In this document: positions 24,852-32,756 of the stretch, piece after piece
Layout of the letters: each line of letters begins with the position of its first letter
Position numbering within the stretch: position 1 is the stretch's first letter
Assembly: GCF_001463885.1 (NCBI RefSeq)
Contig: NZ_BBWQ01000009.1
Location: 110,812-174,811, forward strand
Reading direction: 5' to 3'
Length of the DNA stretch: 64,000 bases
Source: Aureimonas altamirensis
GTDB taxonomy: Bacteria > Pseudomonadota > Alphaproteobacteria > Rhizobiales > Rhizobiaceae
The notes under the pieces: generated by a model
What the model was told of the DNA's origin: nothing
Seen by the model: only the letters and a program-made list of their open reading frames with translations
Database searches by the model: none
Position numbers and translations under genes: made by a program

Positions 24852-25180
24852 GCCGGCAGCATCTTCCCAACCGTCGGCCGTCTGAGAGCTGCGACGTCAT
24901 CTTCCAAGGCATGGAGGTTCAGGTCTCCTTCGGCTGGACCGACGATGGACGAATTACCGAGGTTTTTGCTTCCACCCGGAAGGTCGGGACGCAAATGGAC
25001 ACCATGGTCAGGGATGCGTCTGTCCTTCTATCCATAAACCTCCAGTACGGTGCGACCCCGAGCATCCTTCAGCGATCCCTCACCATGACGGAGATGGGAG
25101 AGCCTGAAGGCTTTGCCGGCCTGATCGTTCGCATGATCCGTGAGCGCGAGGCTGAAGTCCGCGGAGATGTGGCGGCATGA
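24848..25180 (+). CDS. Stand-alone TSCPD-domain protein, related to the NrdJ C-terminal domain
   Basis: A 110-residue protein whose core (VQVSFGWTDDGRITEVFASTRKVG then SVLLSINLQYGATPSIL) follows the same pattern as the TSCPD domain of the host NrdJ ([20 protein letters not shown] and [14 protein letters not shown]). The TSCPD domain sits near the C-terminus of class II reductases. A phage-encoded free version might bind or modulate the host enzyme during DNA synthesis; this is inference. It lies in the replication operon, overlapping both neighbours by four bases. Confidence 0.78.
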   Translation: MSRQHLPNRRPSESCDVIFQGMEVQVSFGWTDDGRITEVFASTRKVGTQMDTMVRDASVLLSINLQYGATPSILQRSLTMTEMGEPEGFAGLIVRMIREREAEVRGDVAA

Positions 25181-25620
25181 CTGCACCCAAGGCCCGACTG
25201 GATACACTCCTTGATGGCCTTGGAGTTCGGCTTCTTCCGGTATGGAAGCGCCGCAAGGGAGCGCAGAGCCACGCCAGAGCCACGATGTACGAGGTCATGC
25301 GGGAGCATGGGGAAGACCATCTCGCACTGGTCATCCGCTTCATCCGGGATAGCGGAGAGGGAGATCGGAACAAGACCGCCCTGTGGTCGGAAACTATTGG
25401 TGCAATGTCCGATGTCATGGAGCAACGCCCAGACTGGATGACGCGCGCAACCGATGTGTTCGAAGCCCTCGATAGCATCGACCTGAACGATCTTCGTCGG
25501 CGTGCTGTTCTGCGTCGACCCTGGCCGGTCCGCCAGACGCTTAGAGCGTACCTGTATTCCTCCCTTGAAGCACGGCTGGACAGCCGCGTTGACAAAGACC
25601 TGTTTGGAGAAGCCGCATGA
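25177..25620 (+). CDS. Hypothetical early protein (147 aa)
   Basis: Mostly helical. It contains YEVMREHGEDHLALVIRFI and a central PDWMTRATDVFEALDSIDL segment. Similar small proteins occur next to DUF6362-like genes in rhizobial phages, but I cannot name a domain. Four-base overlaps link it to the genes before and after. Confidence 0.68.
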   Translation: MTAPKARLDTLLDGLGVRLLPVWKRRKGAQSHARATMYEVMREHGEDHLALVIRFIRDSGEGDRNKTALWSETIGAMSDVMEQRPDWMTRATDVFEALDSIDLNDLRRRAVLRRPWPVRQTLRAYLYSSLEARLDSRVDKDLFGEAA

Positions 25621-26282
25621 ATGAGTTGAGCCAGGACGCAGCATTGGTCGCCGATGTCATGCTAATCGTCAGGGCGCGGTTTGTCGAAGCGATGGATACC
25701 CTTGCCCAAGTCGATGTTAAGGGCTTGAAGCCGTCGGCCGTCCGCAGTCTGTGGCCGGCGTTCCCGGGCGAAACGATCGGTGGTCATCATGTTGGATACG
25801 GGACCAATGGTAGCCAGGTCCGATACCGGCCGTCTTCTGCGGCAATCTCCCGTTCCGAAGAGGTCATGCATCAATGGCTCCTCGACTATGTGCCGGAAGA
25901 GGAGCATCGTGTCCTGATCACTCGATGGGCTGGATCGCTTGCAACCCCCAAATGGTCGGGCTCTTTCCGTGGCTTCTGCGAGAAAAGCGGCCGATCGCGA
26001 AGCACGGCAGAAAGGCATCTATACGTTGCGTTCCAGCGCATCGCGATAGGCTTGCTTAAAAGTGCGAAATTGTTGCACTCGCCGGACTGGTCTCGGGTGG
26101 TGCCAATGCTCCCGAAATCCGGTACAGACTTTGATAACGTCGCAGATCGTGTGGCCGACAGGCAATATGCCTGGATCAAGGAAAACGCGAGACCGGCGGA
26201 TAGACCCGATCTTCGAGACTTTTCGTACGCCGACAAGCGCAACGAGCGACGGCGCCGGATGGAGAAGGACAGGGCGGCTTAG
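25617..26282 (+). CDS. DUF6362-like phage protein (221 aa)
   Basis: Contains the RSLWPAFPGETIGG block and a helix-turn-helix-like segment (SGSFRGFCEKSGRSRSTAERHLYVAFQRIA), the pattern of DUF6362 proteins found upstream of terminases in alphaproteobacterial phages. It may be a DNA-binding late regulator, which its position at the end of the early operon would suit. The structured RNA stretch begins six bases after its stop. Confidence 0.75.
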   Translation: MNELSQDAALVADVMLIVRARFVEAMDTLAQVDVKGLKPSAVRSLWPAFPGETIGGHHVGYGTNGSQVRYRPSSAAISRSEEVMHQWLLDYVPEEEHRVLITRWAGSLATPKWSGSFRGFCEKSGRSRSTAERHLYVAFQRIAIGLLKSAKLLHSPDWSRVVPMLPKSGTDFDNVADRVADRQYAWIKENARPADRPDLRDFSYADKRNERRRRMEKDRAA

Positions 26283-26287
26283 GTCGC

Positions 26288-26400
26288 CAACGGAGCAGGC
26301 CGGTTCAATTCCGGCTCGGTTGCGGAGAACAGGTGAACCCCCAGTTCGAATCTGGGACAGGGTGCCTCCGGGGCCCGAAGGTGACGGCACGGGTCGCTAG
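26288..26400 (+). ncRNA. tRNA-like T-arm units without D or anticodon arms
   Basis: At 26288-26323 an acceptor-like CAACGGA pairs with TCGGTTG (6 of 7) and encloses a perfect T-arm, GCCGG-TTCAATT-CCGGC: an acceptor/T-arm minihelix with no room for other arms. A second canonical T-arm, CCCAG-TTCGAAT-CTGGG, follows at 26340-26356 with only a weak acceptor. A further GTGCC...GGCAC stem spans 26362-26390. These may be decayed tRNA genes or deliberate tRNA mimics. Confidence 0.5.
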
Positions 26401-26434
26401 CGCATGGCAGTCGGGAAAGACCGGCAAACAGTTC

Positions 26435-26507
26435 AGCAAAGTAGAGCAGTCGGTAGCTCGCGTGGCTCATAACCACGAGGTCGCCCGTTCGAGTCGGGCC
26501 TCTGCAA
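26435..26507 (+). tRNA. Phage tRNA-Met (anticodon CAU), imperfect acceptor stem
   Basis: Cloverleaf: acceptor AGCAAAG/CTCTGCA with five of seven pairs (A-A at position 1-72, A-C at 5-68), T8-A9, D-arm GAGC/GCTC, anticodon stem CGTGG/CCACG with loop CTCATAA, T-arm GCCCG-TTCGAGT-CGGGC. CCA is not encoded (TCA follows). The mismatched first pair recalls initiator tRNAs, but the anticodon stem lacks the initiator GC pairs. It could also decode AUA if lysidine-modified, or be non-functional. Confidence 0.75.
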
Positions 26508-26511
26508 TCAG

Positions 26512-26612
26512 TTGAGAGCGGACGGACGAGGCTAAGGCCCATGAGCGAGGTGGGATTAGATACCCCACCGTTTGAGCAAGCCGGGGTGGGAAGCTAGCGG
26601 TCCAGCTCTCAA
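26512..26612 (+). ncRNA. Candidate structured RNA displaying the 16S rRNA 790 loop
   Basis: A closing helix TTGAGAGC/GCTCTCAA (26512-26519, 26605-26612), extended by GGAC/GTCC, seals a 101-nt domain. Inside, GGTGGG/CCCACC (26549-26569) presents the loop. GGATTAGATACCC at 26553-26565 is identical to the universal 16S helix 24 segment (E. coli 785-797). A second GGTGGG at 26585-26590 could compete for the same CCCACC. It starts five bases after the tRNA-Met. No protein frame explains the conservation. Confidence 0.55.
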
Positions 26613-26617
26613 GCCAA

Positions 26618-26800
26618 TCACATTTCGGATCGCCGCTTCCGATCCATCGCATTGAAGAGGTCAACGAGATCGTCGGCCTCCTGCATATGTAGCCTGACCA
26701 TCGGTATCCCCTTTAGGGTGACAGGGATGTTGGCGAAGATGTCTACGACGGACCAGGTGCCGTCCTCTTCCTTGCGCATGGTGTAGCGGTTATCGACCAT
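26618..26800 (-). CDS. Small conserved-looking protein (60 aa)
   Basis: The product is polar and well balanced (YTMRKEEDGTWSVVDIFANIPVTLKG...EADDLVDLFNAMDRKRR), like small proteins seen in rhizobial genomes and phages. No convincing ribosome site precedes the ATG at 26800; a second ATG lies at 26779. Function unknown. Confidence 0.55.
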   Translation of the reverse strand: MVDNRYTMRKEEDGTWSVVDIFANIPVTLKGIPMVRLHMQEADDLVDLFNAMDRKRRSEM

Positions 26801-26853
26801 AGGGAGTTTCGTTATCTGGCTGCCGCATGATTTTCGTATGTCGATCGGAGTTA

Positions 26854-27615
26854 TTAGGCTACCTTGTACTGATCAAACACCATCTTCCAATCGCGAGAAG
26901 ATCCCCGCCAACGATCATCGGGGTCTGGCCACTCGATCTCATCGTGATACTCAACATCATGCAGATCGATGCTGGGATGCAGCTCCGGATGTATCCAGTT
27001 CGCAAACCTATCGTTGGCGAACGGAAGCTTGAGGGCAATCTCTTGACGCCTGGACGCGAAAGGGCCCCTGCGTCTCTGTGTTCCGTTTAGGTCGGCGCTT
27101 ATACTTGAAGGGTCCAGGCAGTTCACCAGCGCTAGTCGAAACTTAAGCTGCGGGTATCTCCTCGTGATTGCGAGGGCCAGACTATTCGCTTCCTGTATGG
27201 TGATGTAGCGGGCCCCACCGTTGAAGATGTCCACATGGCCGCGATGGCGGACGAACAGGATCGGACCACCCTCGGCCACGATGGAATGCCAGCGGTTGAC
27301 GAGATACGAGAACTTGCTGACCAAGCCACTTTCCGCAACTTCTCGCCAGTTCTTGGGGAGAGCGCCATCAACTTTCTCCACGTCGTGGACGTGCTGAATG
27401 CCCCATCGCTGATTGATGACTGTCTTGCAGTCAGGCGACGGTGACAGGTCGTCGAGTGCCGCAAAGTTCTGGAAGTTGGCTTTGAGGAGCGGAGTAAGTG
27501 CGCTGAATGGGGTAATGAGCCAGTCAAACGGGAATGATATTGGCTGATCGAAGTTCTGGTGGATTTGATACCCCACCATGCACGCGCCGCCTAAACTGAC
27601 TACGTATTTGTACAC
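26854..27615 (-). CDS. DUF1796 putative cysteine peptidase
   Basis: About 253 residues. The N-terminus has the DUF1796 pattern: YVVSLGGACMVGYQI with a cysteine at about residue 12, then SFPFDWLITPF, and a downstream histidine in LFVRHRGHVDIF. The family is predicted to have a papain-like fold. I prefer GTG 27615, which has GGGAGG eight bases upstream, over the frame start at 27624. It is transcribed against the phage operons between the RNA cluster and the terminase, so it is probably lysogenic cargo. Confidence 0.78.
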   Translation of the reverse strand: MYKYVVSLGGACMVGYQIHQNFDQPISFPFDWLITPFSALTPLLKANFQNFAALDDLSPSPDCKTVINQRWGIQHVHDVEKVDGALPKNWREVAESGLVSKFSYLVNRWHSIVAEGGPILFVRHRGHVDIFNGGARYITIQEANSLALAITRRYPQLKFRLALVNCLDPSSISADLNGTQRRRGPFASRRQEIALKLPFANDRFANWIHPELHPSIDLHDVEYHDEIEWPDPDDRWRGSSRDWKMVFDQYKVA

Positions 27616-27695
27616 GCACCCCACCTCCCAGAAAATTTGGAATGCACCAGTAGTTCTGGCGTAACAGCCTCTGCTTAAAAGTAGAAGGGGTATCG

Positions 27696-27872
27696 ATGCC
27701 CTGCTGCCGCTGCCAAGCCCGCCGCGAGATGTTAGCCACAGCCAAGGCTAAGGACGGCATCAAAGGTGTGGTGAAGGTGCTGCCGGCAGTCGGTCGGCAT
27801 ATGCTGACCAACCCGCCAAAACTGAAGCGAGAGAGCAATGGCACTGACCGCCCGCCAACAGCGGTTCGTTGA
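27696..27872 (+). CDS. Small CxxC protein preceding the terminase (58 aa)
   Basis: ATG 27696 with GAAGGGG five bases upstream. The product begins MPCCRCQARREM, a possible half zinc-binding site, then a basic region. It overlaps the small terminase gene by 35 bases in another frame. Short proteins like this are common immediately upstream of rhizobial phage terminases. Confidence 0.6.
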   Translation: MPCCRCQARREMLATAKAKDGIKGVVKVLPAVGRHMLTNPPKLKRESNGTDRPPTAVR

Positions 27873-28278
27873 TGAGTATCTGATCGATCTCAACGCGACC
27901 CAGGCGGCAATCAGGGCAGGGTACAGCGCCAAGACGGCGCAGGAGCAAAGCTCTCGGCTGTTATCAAATGTCATGGTCGCTGCTGCGGTGGCCGAGCGGA
28001 CCAAAAAACATGCCTCAGAGCTCGACCTGTCGGCAGGGAGAGTGCTTCGCGGCCTTCTTGAGGAGGCAACCCGTACCGGCGAAGGATCGTCTCACGGGGC
28101 TCGTGTGAGCGCGTGGGGGCTGCTCGGAAAATACCACGGTCTGTTCACCGAGAAGATCGAGGCCAGCGTAACCGCAGATGTAACGGTGACGGATGCCCGC
28201 AGCCAGCTTGAATCTCTCCTCACTCGCCACCTTGCCTCCGGCGATACGAGCGGCGGCGCTGAGGACGCTGACCGATGA
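27838..28278 (+). CDS. terS: Terminase small subunit
   Basis: A 146-residue Terminase_2-type protein: LTARQQRFVDEYLIDLNATQAAIRAGYSAKTAQEQSSRLL forms the characteristic helix-turn-helix that recognises phage DNA for packaging, followed by an oligomerisation region (SAGRVLRGLLEEATR). It overlaps the large subunit gene by 86 bases. Confidence 0.93.
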   Translation: MALTARQQRFVDEYLIDLNATQAAIRAGYSAKTAQEQSSRLLSNVMVAAAVAERTKKHASELDLSAGRVLRGLLEEATRTGEGSSHGARVSAWGLLGKYHGLFTEKIEASVTADVTVTDARSQLESLLTRHLASGDTSGGAEDADR

Positions 28279-29530
28279 ACAATGCCGCGAGCTGCTGCAC
28301 GACTGGCGCTTTCTTGCTCGGCCGAACCAACTCGCTCCGAGTGGGGCCTGGCGCACTTGGCTGGTGCTTGCGGGTCGCGGGTTCGGAAAGACGCGGACTG
28401 GTGCCGAGTGGGTTAGGGAGCAGGTCAAAGCCGGTCGCAAGCGTATAGGCCTGATTGCTCCCACTGCCTCGGATGCTCGTGACATTATGGTGGAAGGCGA
28501 AAGCGGCCTCCTTGCTGTCTGCTGGCCAGGCGATAGGGACAATGCGGGCGATAGCCTGGGCCGCCCATCGTACGAGCCATCCAAGCGTAGGCTGACGTGG
28601 CCGAACGGGGCGATAGCGACCTGTTACTCAGCCGAGGAGCCGGAGCGTCTGCGTGGTCCGCAGCATGAGATCCTGTGGTGCGACGAGCTTGCCGCTTGGA
28701 AGTACCTTCGGGACACTTGGGACATGGCAATGTTCGGCTTGCGTCTTGGCGACGACACCCGGACCTGCATCACGACGACGCCGAAGCCCCTGCCGCTTTT
28801 GCGGGAGATCATACGGGACGACGGTACCGCCATCACGCGGGGCTCGACGTACGACAACAAGGCGAACCTTGCCCGGTCATTCATCGACCAGATCATCAGC
28901 AAGTACGAAGGGACTCGGCTAGGCCGGCAGGAACTGGCAGCGGAAATCCTGGATGATGTGCCCGGCGCCTTGTGGACCCGCGACATGATCGATGCTGCAA
29001 AGGGCGGCTTGGTGTTGCCTGACATGCAGCGTGTGGTTGTCGCGATCGATCCTTCGGGTACCGCCGGGTCATCGGACGAAGGCGACAGCATCGGAATAGT
29101 GGTGGCCGGGCGTGGTATCGACGGCAACGGGTACATTCTCGCAGATCGCACGTGCAAACTCTCGCCGGATGGTTGGGGGCGCCGAGCAGTTGCCGCTTTC
29201 CATGAGTTCAAGGCGGACCGCATCGTCGCGGAGCGCAACTATGGCGGCGCCATGGTGGAGCACGTCATCAGGACGGTGGATCGCCAAGTGCCGTATGCGG
29301 AGGTCGTGGCAAGCCGCGGCAAGGTCGTCCGGGCCGAGCCAATCGCCGCCTTGTATGAACAGGAACGTGTCAAGCACGTCGCTGGGCTTGAAAACCTCGA
29401 AGATCAGATGTGCGCCATGACCGGCGACGGCTACCTCGGCGACGGCTCGCCGGATCGGGTGGACGCGGCGGTGTGGGCACTCACCGACCTCATGCTCAAT
29501 GGGTCACAGTACACGCTTGCAAACCTCTGA
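28193..29530 (+). CDS. terL: Terminase large subunit
   Basis: A 445-residue packaging motor. Walker A GRGFGKT is at 61-67, Walker B with catalytic acid ILWCDE at 160-165, coupling motif around CITTTPKPLP. The C-terminal nuclease domain has acidic residues in VVVAIDPSGTAG, IVAERNYGG and SPDRVDAAVWAL. It cuts concatemeric DNA and drives it into the capsid. The start overlaps terS; a later start is possible but the N-terminus looks genuine. Confidence 0.94.
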   Translation: MPAASLNLSSLATLPPAIRAAALRTLTDEQCRELLHDWRFLARPNQLAPSGAWRTWLVLAGRGFGKTRTGAEWVREQVKAGRKRIGLIAPTASDARDIMVEGESGLLAVCWPGDRDNAGDSLGRPSYEPSKRRLTWPNGAIATCYSAEEPERLRGPQHEILWCDELAAWKYLRDTWDMAMFGLRLGDDTRTCITTTPKPLPLLREIIRDDGTAITRGSTYDNKANLARSFIDQIISKYEGTRLGRQELAAEILDDVPGALWTRDMIDAAKGGLVLPDMQRVVVAIDPSGTAGSSDEGDSIGIVVAGRGIDGNGYILADRTCKLSPDGWGRRAVAAFHEFKADRIVAERNYGGAMVEHVIRTVDRQVPYAEVVASRGKVVRAEPIAALYEQERVKHVAGLENLEDQMCAMTGDGYLGDGSPDRVDAAVWALTDLMLNGSQYTLANL

Positions 29531-29545
29531 AGGCTGGATCGACGC

Positions 29546-31345
29546 ATGAATGTGAACCCAGTTCGCGCGATGTTCGATAGCCTGACGAACATGCTGACAG
29601 GCATGGGCACTGTGAAGGCCAAGGGATCGGCGACGGTCTACAGCTTCGCGCCCATGACTGCGGTAGAGCTTGAAATGGCCTATCGTGGGTCGTGGATGGC
29701 TCGCAAGGTCGTCGACGTGCCAGCGATGGATATGTGCCGTGCCTGGCGCCTATGGCAGGCTGACAAGGCGCAGATCGAGGCCATCGAAGCGGAAGAGCGT
29801 CGGCTGAACCTGCAGCTCATCACCATGCGGGCCAAGACCATGGCCCGTCTATATGGTGGCGCAGGCATCCTGATCAGCGACGGAACGGAGAACCTGACCA
29901 AAGAGCTCGTTCCTGAGCGGATTGGAAAGGGCGGTATCAAGTTCCTGACCGTCGTTGCGGGACAGAACCTGACCACGGCCGATATCGAGAACGACCCGGC
30001 ATCGCCGTATTATGGGCAGCCGCGGTTCTACCGTCTTCAGTCGGGGAACGGTCAGGTCGATATCCATCCGTCTCGGATCGTCCGCCACATCGGTTCGCCC
30101 CGGCCGGAAGGCTTGGTCGGCCAAGCAAATGATGGGTGGGGCGACAGCATTCTGGAATCCGTGCAGCGCGCGCTGAAGGATGCCGAGAGCGCGGCGACAA
30201 ACATCTCGGACATGACGCACGAGTCCAAGATCGATGTCGTGAGGGTGCCGAACCTGATGCAGTTCGCAGCTGATGCTGGGTACGAGCAGCGCTTCCTGAA
30301 GCGGATGACGCTCGCCAGCATGGCGAAGAGCCTGCACAACACGCTGATCCTGGATGCCGAGGAGGAATGGTCTTCAAAGTCGCTGAGCTTCCAAACTCTG
30401 CCGGATGTGCTGGATCGCTTTCTGCAGATCGCATCGGGCGCGGCTGATATCCCGGCCACACGCTTCCTTGGCCAGTCGCCAGCCGGCATGAACTCGACCG
30501 GTGAAAGCGACTTGGTCAACTACTACGACCGCATATCGTCAGGGCAGGAGCTCGAGCTTCGCCCTGCCATGTCCATCCTGGATGAATGCCTGATCCGCTC
30601 GGCACTGGGCAGCCGCCCGCCGGAAATCCACTACCGTTGGGCGCCGCTCTGGCAGCACAGTGAGAAGGATCGGGCCGACATCAACCTGAAGAACGCCCAG
30701 GCATTCGACATCGACAGCCGGTCTGGCATGTTCTCGACTGAGGTCCTGGCCAAGGCACGCTTCAACCAGTGTGTCGAGGCTGGCACCTATCCGGGACTGG
30801 AAGCTGCACAGGAAGAGGCGGGCCCGGTCGACTTCGACGAGATCGACGAGCGGCGAGAAGCCAATGTGACCCGGATACAGGTTGCTGCGAACGATGCAGA
30901 ACCCCGGACGCTGTACGTGCATCGTAAGGTGAAGAACGGCGCTGACATCCTCGCCTGGGCGAAGGAGCAGGGCTTTGCCACCACGCTCGACGCCGACGAC
31001 CTGCATGTAACGATCGCGTTCAGCCGGCAGCCGCTGGATTGGATGAAGATCGACCCGTCATGGGAAGACGAGATGAAGATCGGCGCCGGTGGGCCACGGT
31101 TGATGGAGCAGTTCGGCGAGGCGACCGTCTTGCTGATCTCCTCGCGCTACCTGACTTGGCGGCATGAGGAGATCAAGGAGGCCGGAGCCTCGTGGGATCA
31201 CCCCGAGTACCAGCCTCACATCACCATCAGCTACGGCGGCGCACCTGCGGACCTCTCAGCAATCACGCCCTATCAGGGTGAGATCGTGCTGGGTCCGGAG
31301 GTGTTCGAGGAGCTGGACGAGGATTGGAAGGCGAAGGTTAGTTAG
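29546..31345 (+). CDS. Portal protein fused to an Acb1-like (anti-CBASS) domain
   Basis: 599 residues. Residues 1-440 are a DUF1073-type portal (DVPAMDMCRAWRLW, MARLYGGAGILISDG, RFLGQSPAGMNSTGESD). The last 140 residues form a 2H-phosphoesterase-like domain with HxT motifs H487-V-T489 (DLHVTIAF) and H558-I-T560 (PHITISY). This matches Acb1, which hydrolyses the cyclic nucleotides of CBASS defence. The portal is a dodecameric ring at the capsid vertex. Fusion of the two domain types is known in the family, but activity here is untested. Confidence 0.88.
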   Translation: MNVNPVRAMFDSLTNMLTGMGTVKAKGSATVYSFAPMTAVELEMAYRGSWMARKVVDVPAMDMCRAWRLWQADKAQIEAIEAEERRLNLQLITMRAKTMARLYGGAGILISDGTENLTKELVPERIGKGGIKFLTVVAGQNLTTADIENDPASPYYGQPRFYRLQSGNGQVDIHPSRIVRHIGSPRPEGLVGQANDGWGDSILESVQRALKDAESAATNISDMTHESKIDVVRVPNLMQFAADAGYEQRFLKRMTLASMAKSLHNTLILDAEEEWSSKSLSFQTLPDVLDRFLQIASGAADIPATRFLGQSPAGMNSTGESDLVNYYDRISSGQELELRPAMSILDECLIRSALGSRPPEIHYRWAPLWQHSEKDRADINLKNAQAFDIDSRSGMFSTEVLAKARFNQCVEAGTYPGLEAAQEEAGPVDFDEIDERREANVTRIQVAANDAEPRTLYVHRKVKNGADILAWAKEQGFATTLDADDLHVTIAFSRQPLDWMKIDPSWEDEMKIGAGGPRLMEQFGEATVLLISSRYLTWRHEEIKEAGASWDHPEYQPHITISYGGAPADLSAITPYQGEIVLGPEVFEELDEDWKAKVS

Positions 31346-31545
31346 CGATCCTGTGCATCCAACGCTTGGATAACGTCGCCAACGCTGCCCTCAACACGAA
31401 AGAAGCAGCCTTCGCCGCCTCTAGCCACAGCTGTTGTGTGGATGACGATGTTGCCGTCCTCATCGTCGTAGACCGCAGCAACATGCTTTGGGTTGATGTT
31501 GACGTAGTTCCCTTCGGGAATGCTTTTGAACCTTGCGAATGCCAT
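31342..31545 (-). CDS. Small reverse-strand protein (67 aa)
   Basis: ATG 31545 with GGAGAG upstream. The product reads ARFKSIPEGNYVNINPKHVAAVYDDEDGNIVIHTTAVARGGE when taken in short pieces, a compact beta-rich protein with no membrane segment. Its end overlaps the portal stop by four bases. It is one of several short genes set against the late operon; function unknown. Confidence 0.65.
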   Translation of the reverse strand: MAFARFKSIPEGNYVNINPKHVAAVYDDEDGNIVIHTTAVARGGEGCFFRVEGSVGDVIQALDAQDR

Positions 31546-31609
31546 GGCTTTTCTCTCCGGGTTGAGCTTGCACAACAGCACCGATTGTTCGATTCGATAA
31601 GTGGGTAGG

Positions 31610-32431
31610 ATGCAAACCTTCGCCCTTGCTGACCTCGCTTCGGACCGCCGGCGCTCGTCTATCGTCCTGCCGCCCATCTTCGACAGCCAGGGCACCCAGA
31701 CGGACTACCTGCGGGCCTTGCGAGCCATGCTGCGGGGCATATCGGCAGAGGTCAGGCAGAATATAATTCCGGCTGCCGAGGCCGAACTGGCAACGGCACG
31801 GGACCGCTTGCAGCGGGACATGAACAGTCGGGCCTTTGACCTGCTGTCCTCTGTGACACGTGCATTGGTCGAGGTTGCCGAAAGGCTGGTGGAGCGGATC
31901 CTTCAGACCGAGCGCCGTCGGCACACCAGGCGGTGGTTGGGGACAGTTCGGTCCGCGCTCGGCATAGACATGGCGGCAGTGGTTCGTGACGAGGACTTGG
32001 ACGGCTATCTCGAAACGGCCGTCACGCGGAACGTCGGCCTGATCCAATCGCTGGCGGATGACACGGTGTCCGGGGTTCGCGCCGCCGTGACGAATGCCAT
32101 CCTGCAGGGCCGCACGGCCGCACAGTTGCGTAAGGATCTGACCGCACGCTTCGGGATAGCGGATCGGCGAGCGAAGACCATCGCCCGTGACCAGATCGCG
32201 AAGACGACGTCGGACCTGAACCGCATCCGACACCAGCAGGCGGGCATTACGGAATACGTCTGGATGACCAGTCAGGACGAGCGCGTTCGCGCGCTGCATC
32301 GCTCGCTTGAGGGCAAGGAATACGCCTACGGGCAGCCAACCGGGGCAGAGCAGGGGCTCCCGCCGGGGCAGCCCATCAACTGTCGGTGCGTGGGTAAGGC
32401 AATCGTCCGGTTCAACGGCGTGCGCGTTTAG
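31610..32431 (+). CDS. Head morphogenesis protein (SPP1 gp7/Mu F type)
   Basis: About 273 residues. The C-terminal part holds the Phage_Mu_F signature: RAKTIARDQIAKTTSDLNRIRHQQAGITEYVWMTSQDERVR, HRSLEGKEY and the final PGQPINCRCVGK. Such minor capsid proteins sit near the portal and assist head assembly or DNA ejection. ATG 31610 is preferred; a GTG at 31601 is in frame. Confidence 0.88.
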   Translation: MQTFALADLASDRRRSSIVLPPIFDSQGTQTDYLRALRAMLRGISAEVRQNIIPAAEAELATARDRLQRDMNSRAFDLLSSVTRALVEVAERLVERILQTERRRHTRRWLGTVRSALGIDMAAVVRDEDLDGYLETAVTRNVGLIQSLADDTVSGVRAAVTNAILQGRTAAQLRKDLTARFGIADRRAKTIARDQIAKTTSDLNRIRHQQAGITEYVWMTSQDERVRALHRSLEGKEYAYGQPTGAEQGLPPGQPINCRCVGKAIVRFNGVRV

Positions 32432-32675
32432 CCTGGGCAAGGATGGCGTGGATGTCCCGGGGCGTCTCGATCTCGGTGTAGTCCAAGGCATCGATAGATT
32501 GCTTCCAGCTATCCGGGGCAACCCATTCGAATACGGCGGTATGGCGGGTGGTCGCGAGTTCGGCTTCTCGCTTCTGCCGCATCTCGACCTCCATCACGCG
32601 AAGGGTGAGATCCAGCACACGCTGGTTCACCTCGCGGAGCAACTTCTCGATCCGGTCTAGTTGGTCGTTGGACAT
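32412..32675 (-). CDS. Reverse-strand coiled-coil protein (about 87 aa)
   Basis: The N-terminal half is a heptad-like helix (LDRIEKLLREVNQRVLDLTLRVMEVEMRQKREAEL), then a short polar region. It overlaps the 3' end of the head morphogenesis gene by 20 bases. ATG 32675 lacks a good ribosome site; in-frame TTG codons upstream (32696) have GAGG ahead of them. Function unknown. Confidence 0.5.
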   Translation of the reverse strand: MSNDQLDRIEKLLREVNQRVLDLTLRVMEVEMRQKREAELATTRHTAVFEWVAPDSWKQSIDALDYTEIETPRDIHAILAQAKRARR

Positions 32676-32756
32676 CGACGGGGACAATACAGACAAGCGA
32701 AGGCCTCGGCCATGAAATTTGTCGACGCTGCCTTACTTGGAGTGGAGGATGACGAG

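Noticed and set aside
26288..26364. Two additional complete tRNA genes upstream of tRNA-Met
   Set aside because: Only T-arms and one acceptor-like stem can be formed; there is no D-arm or anticodon arm in the right place.
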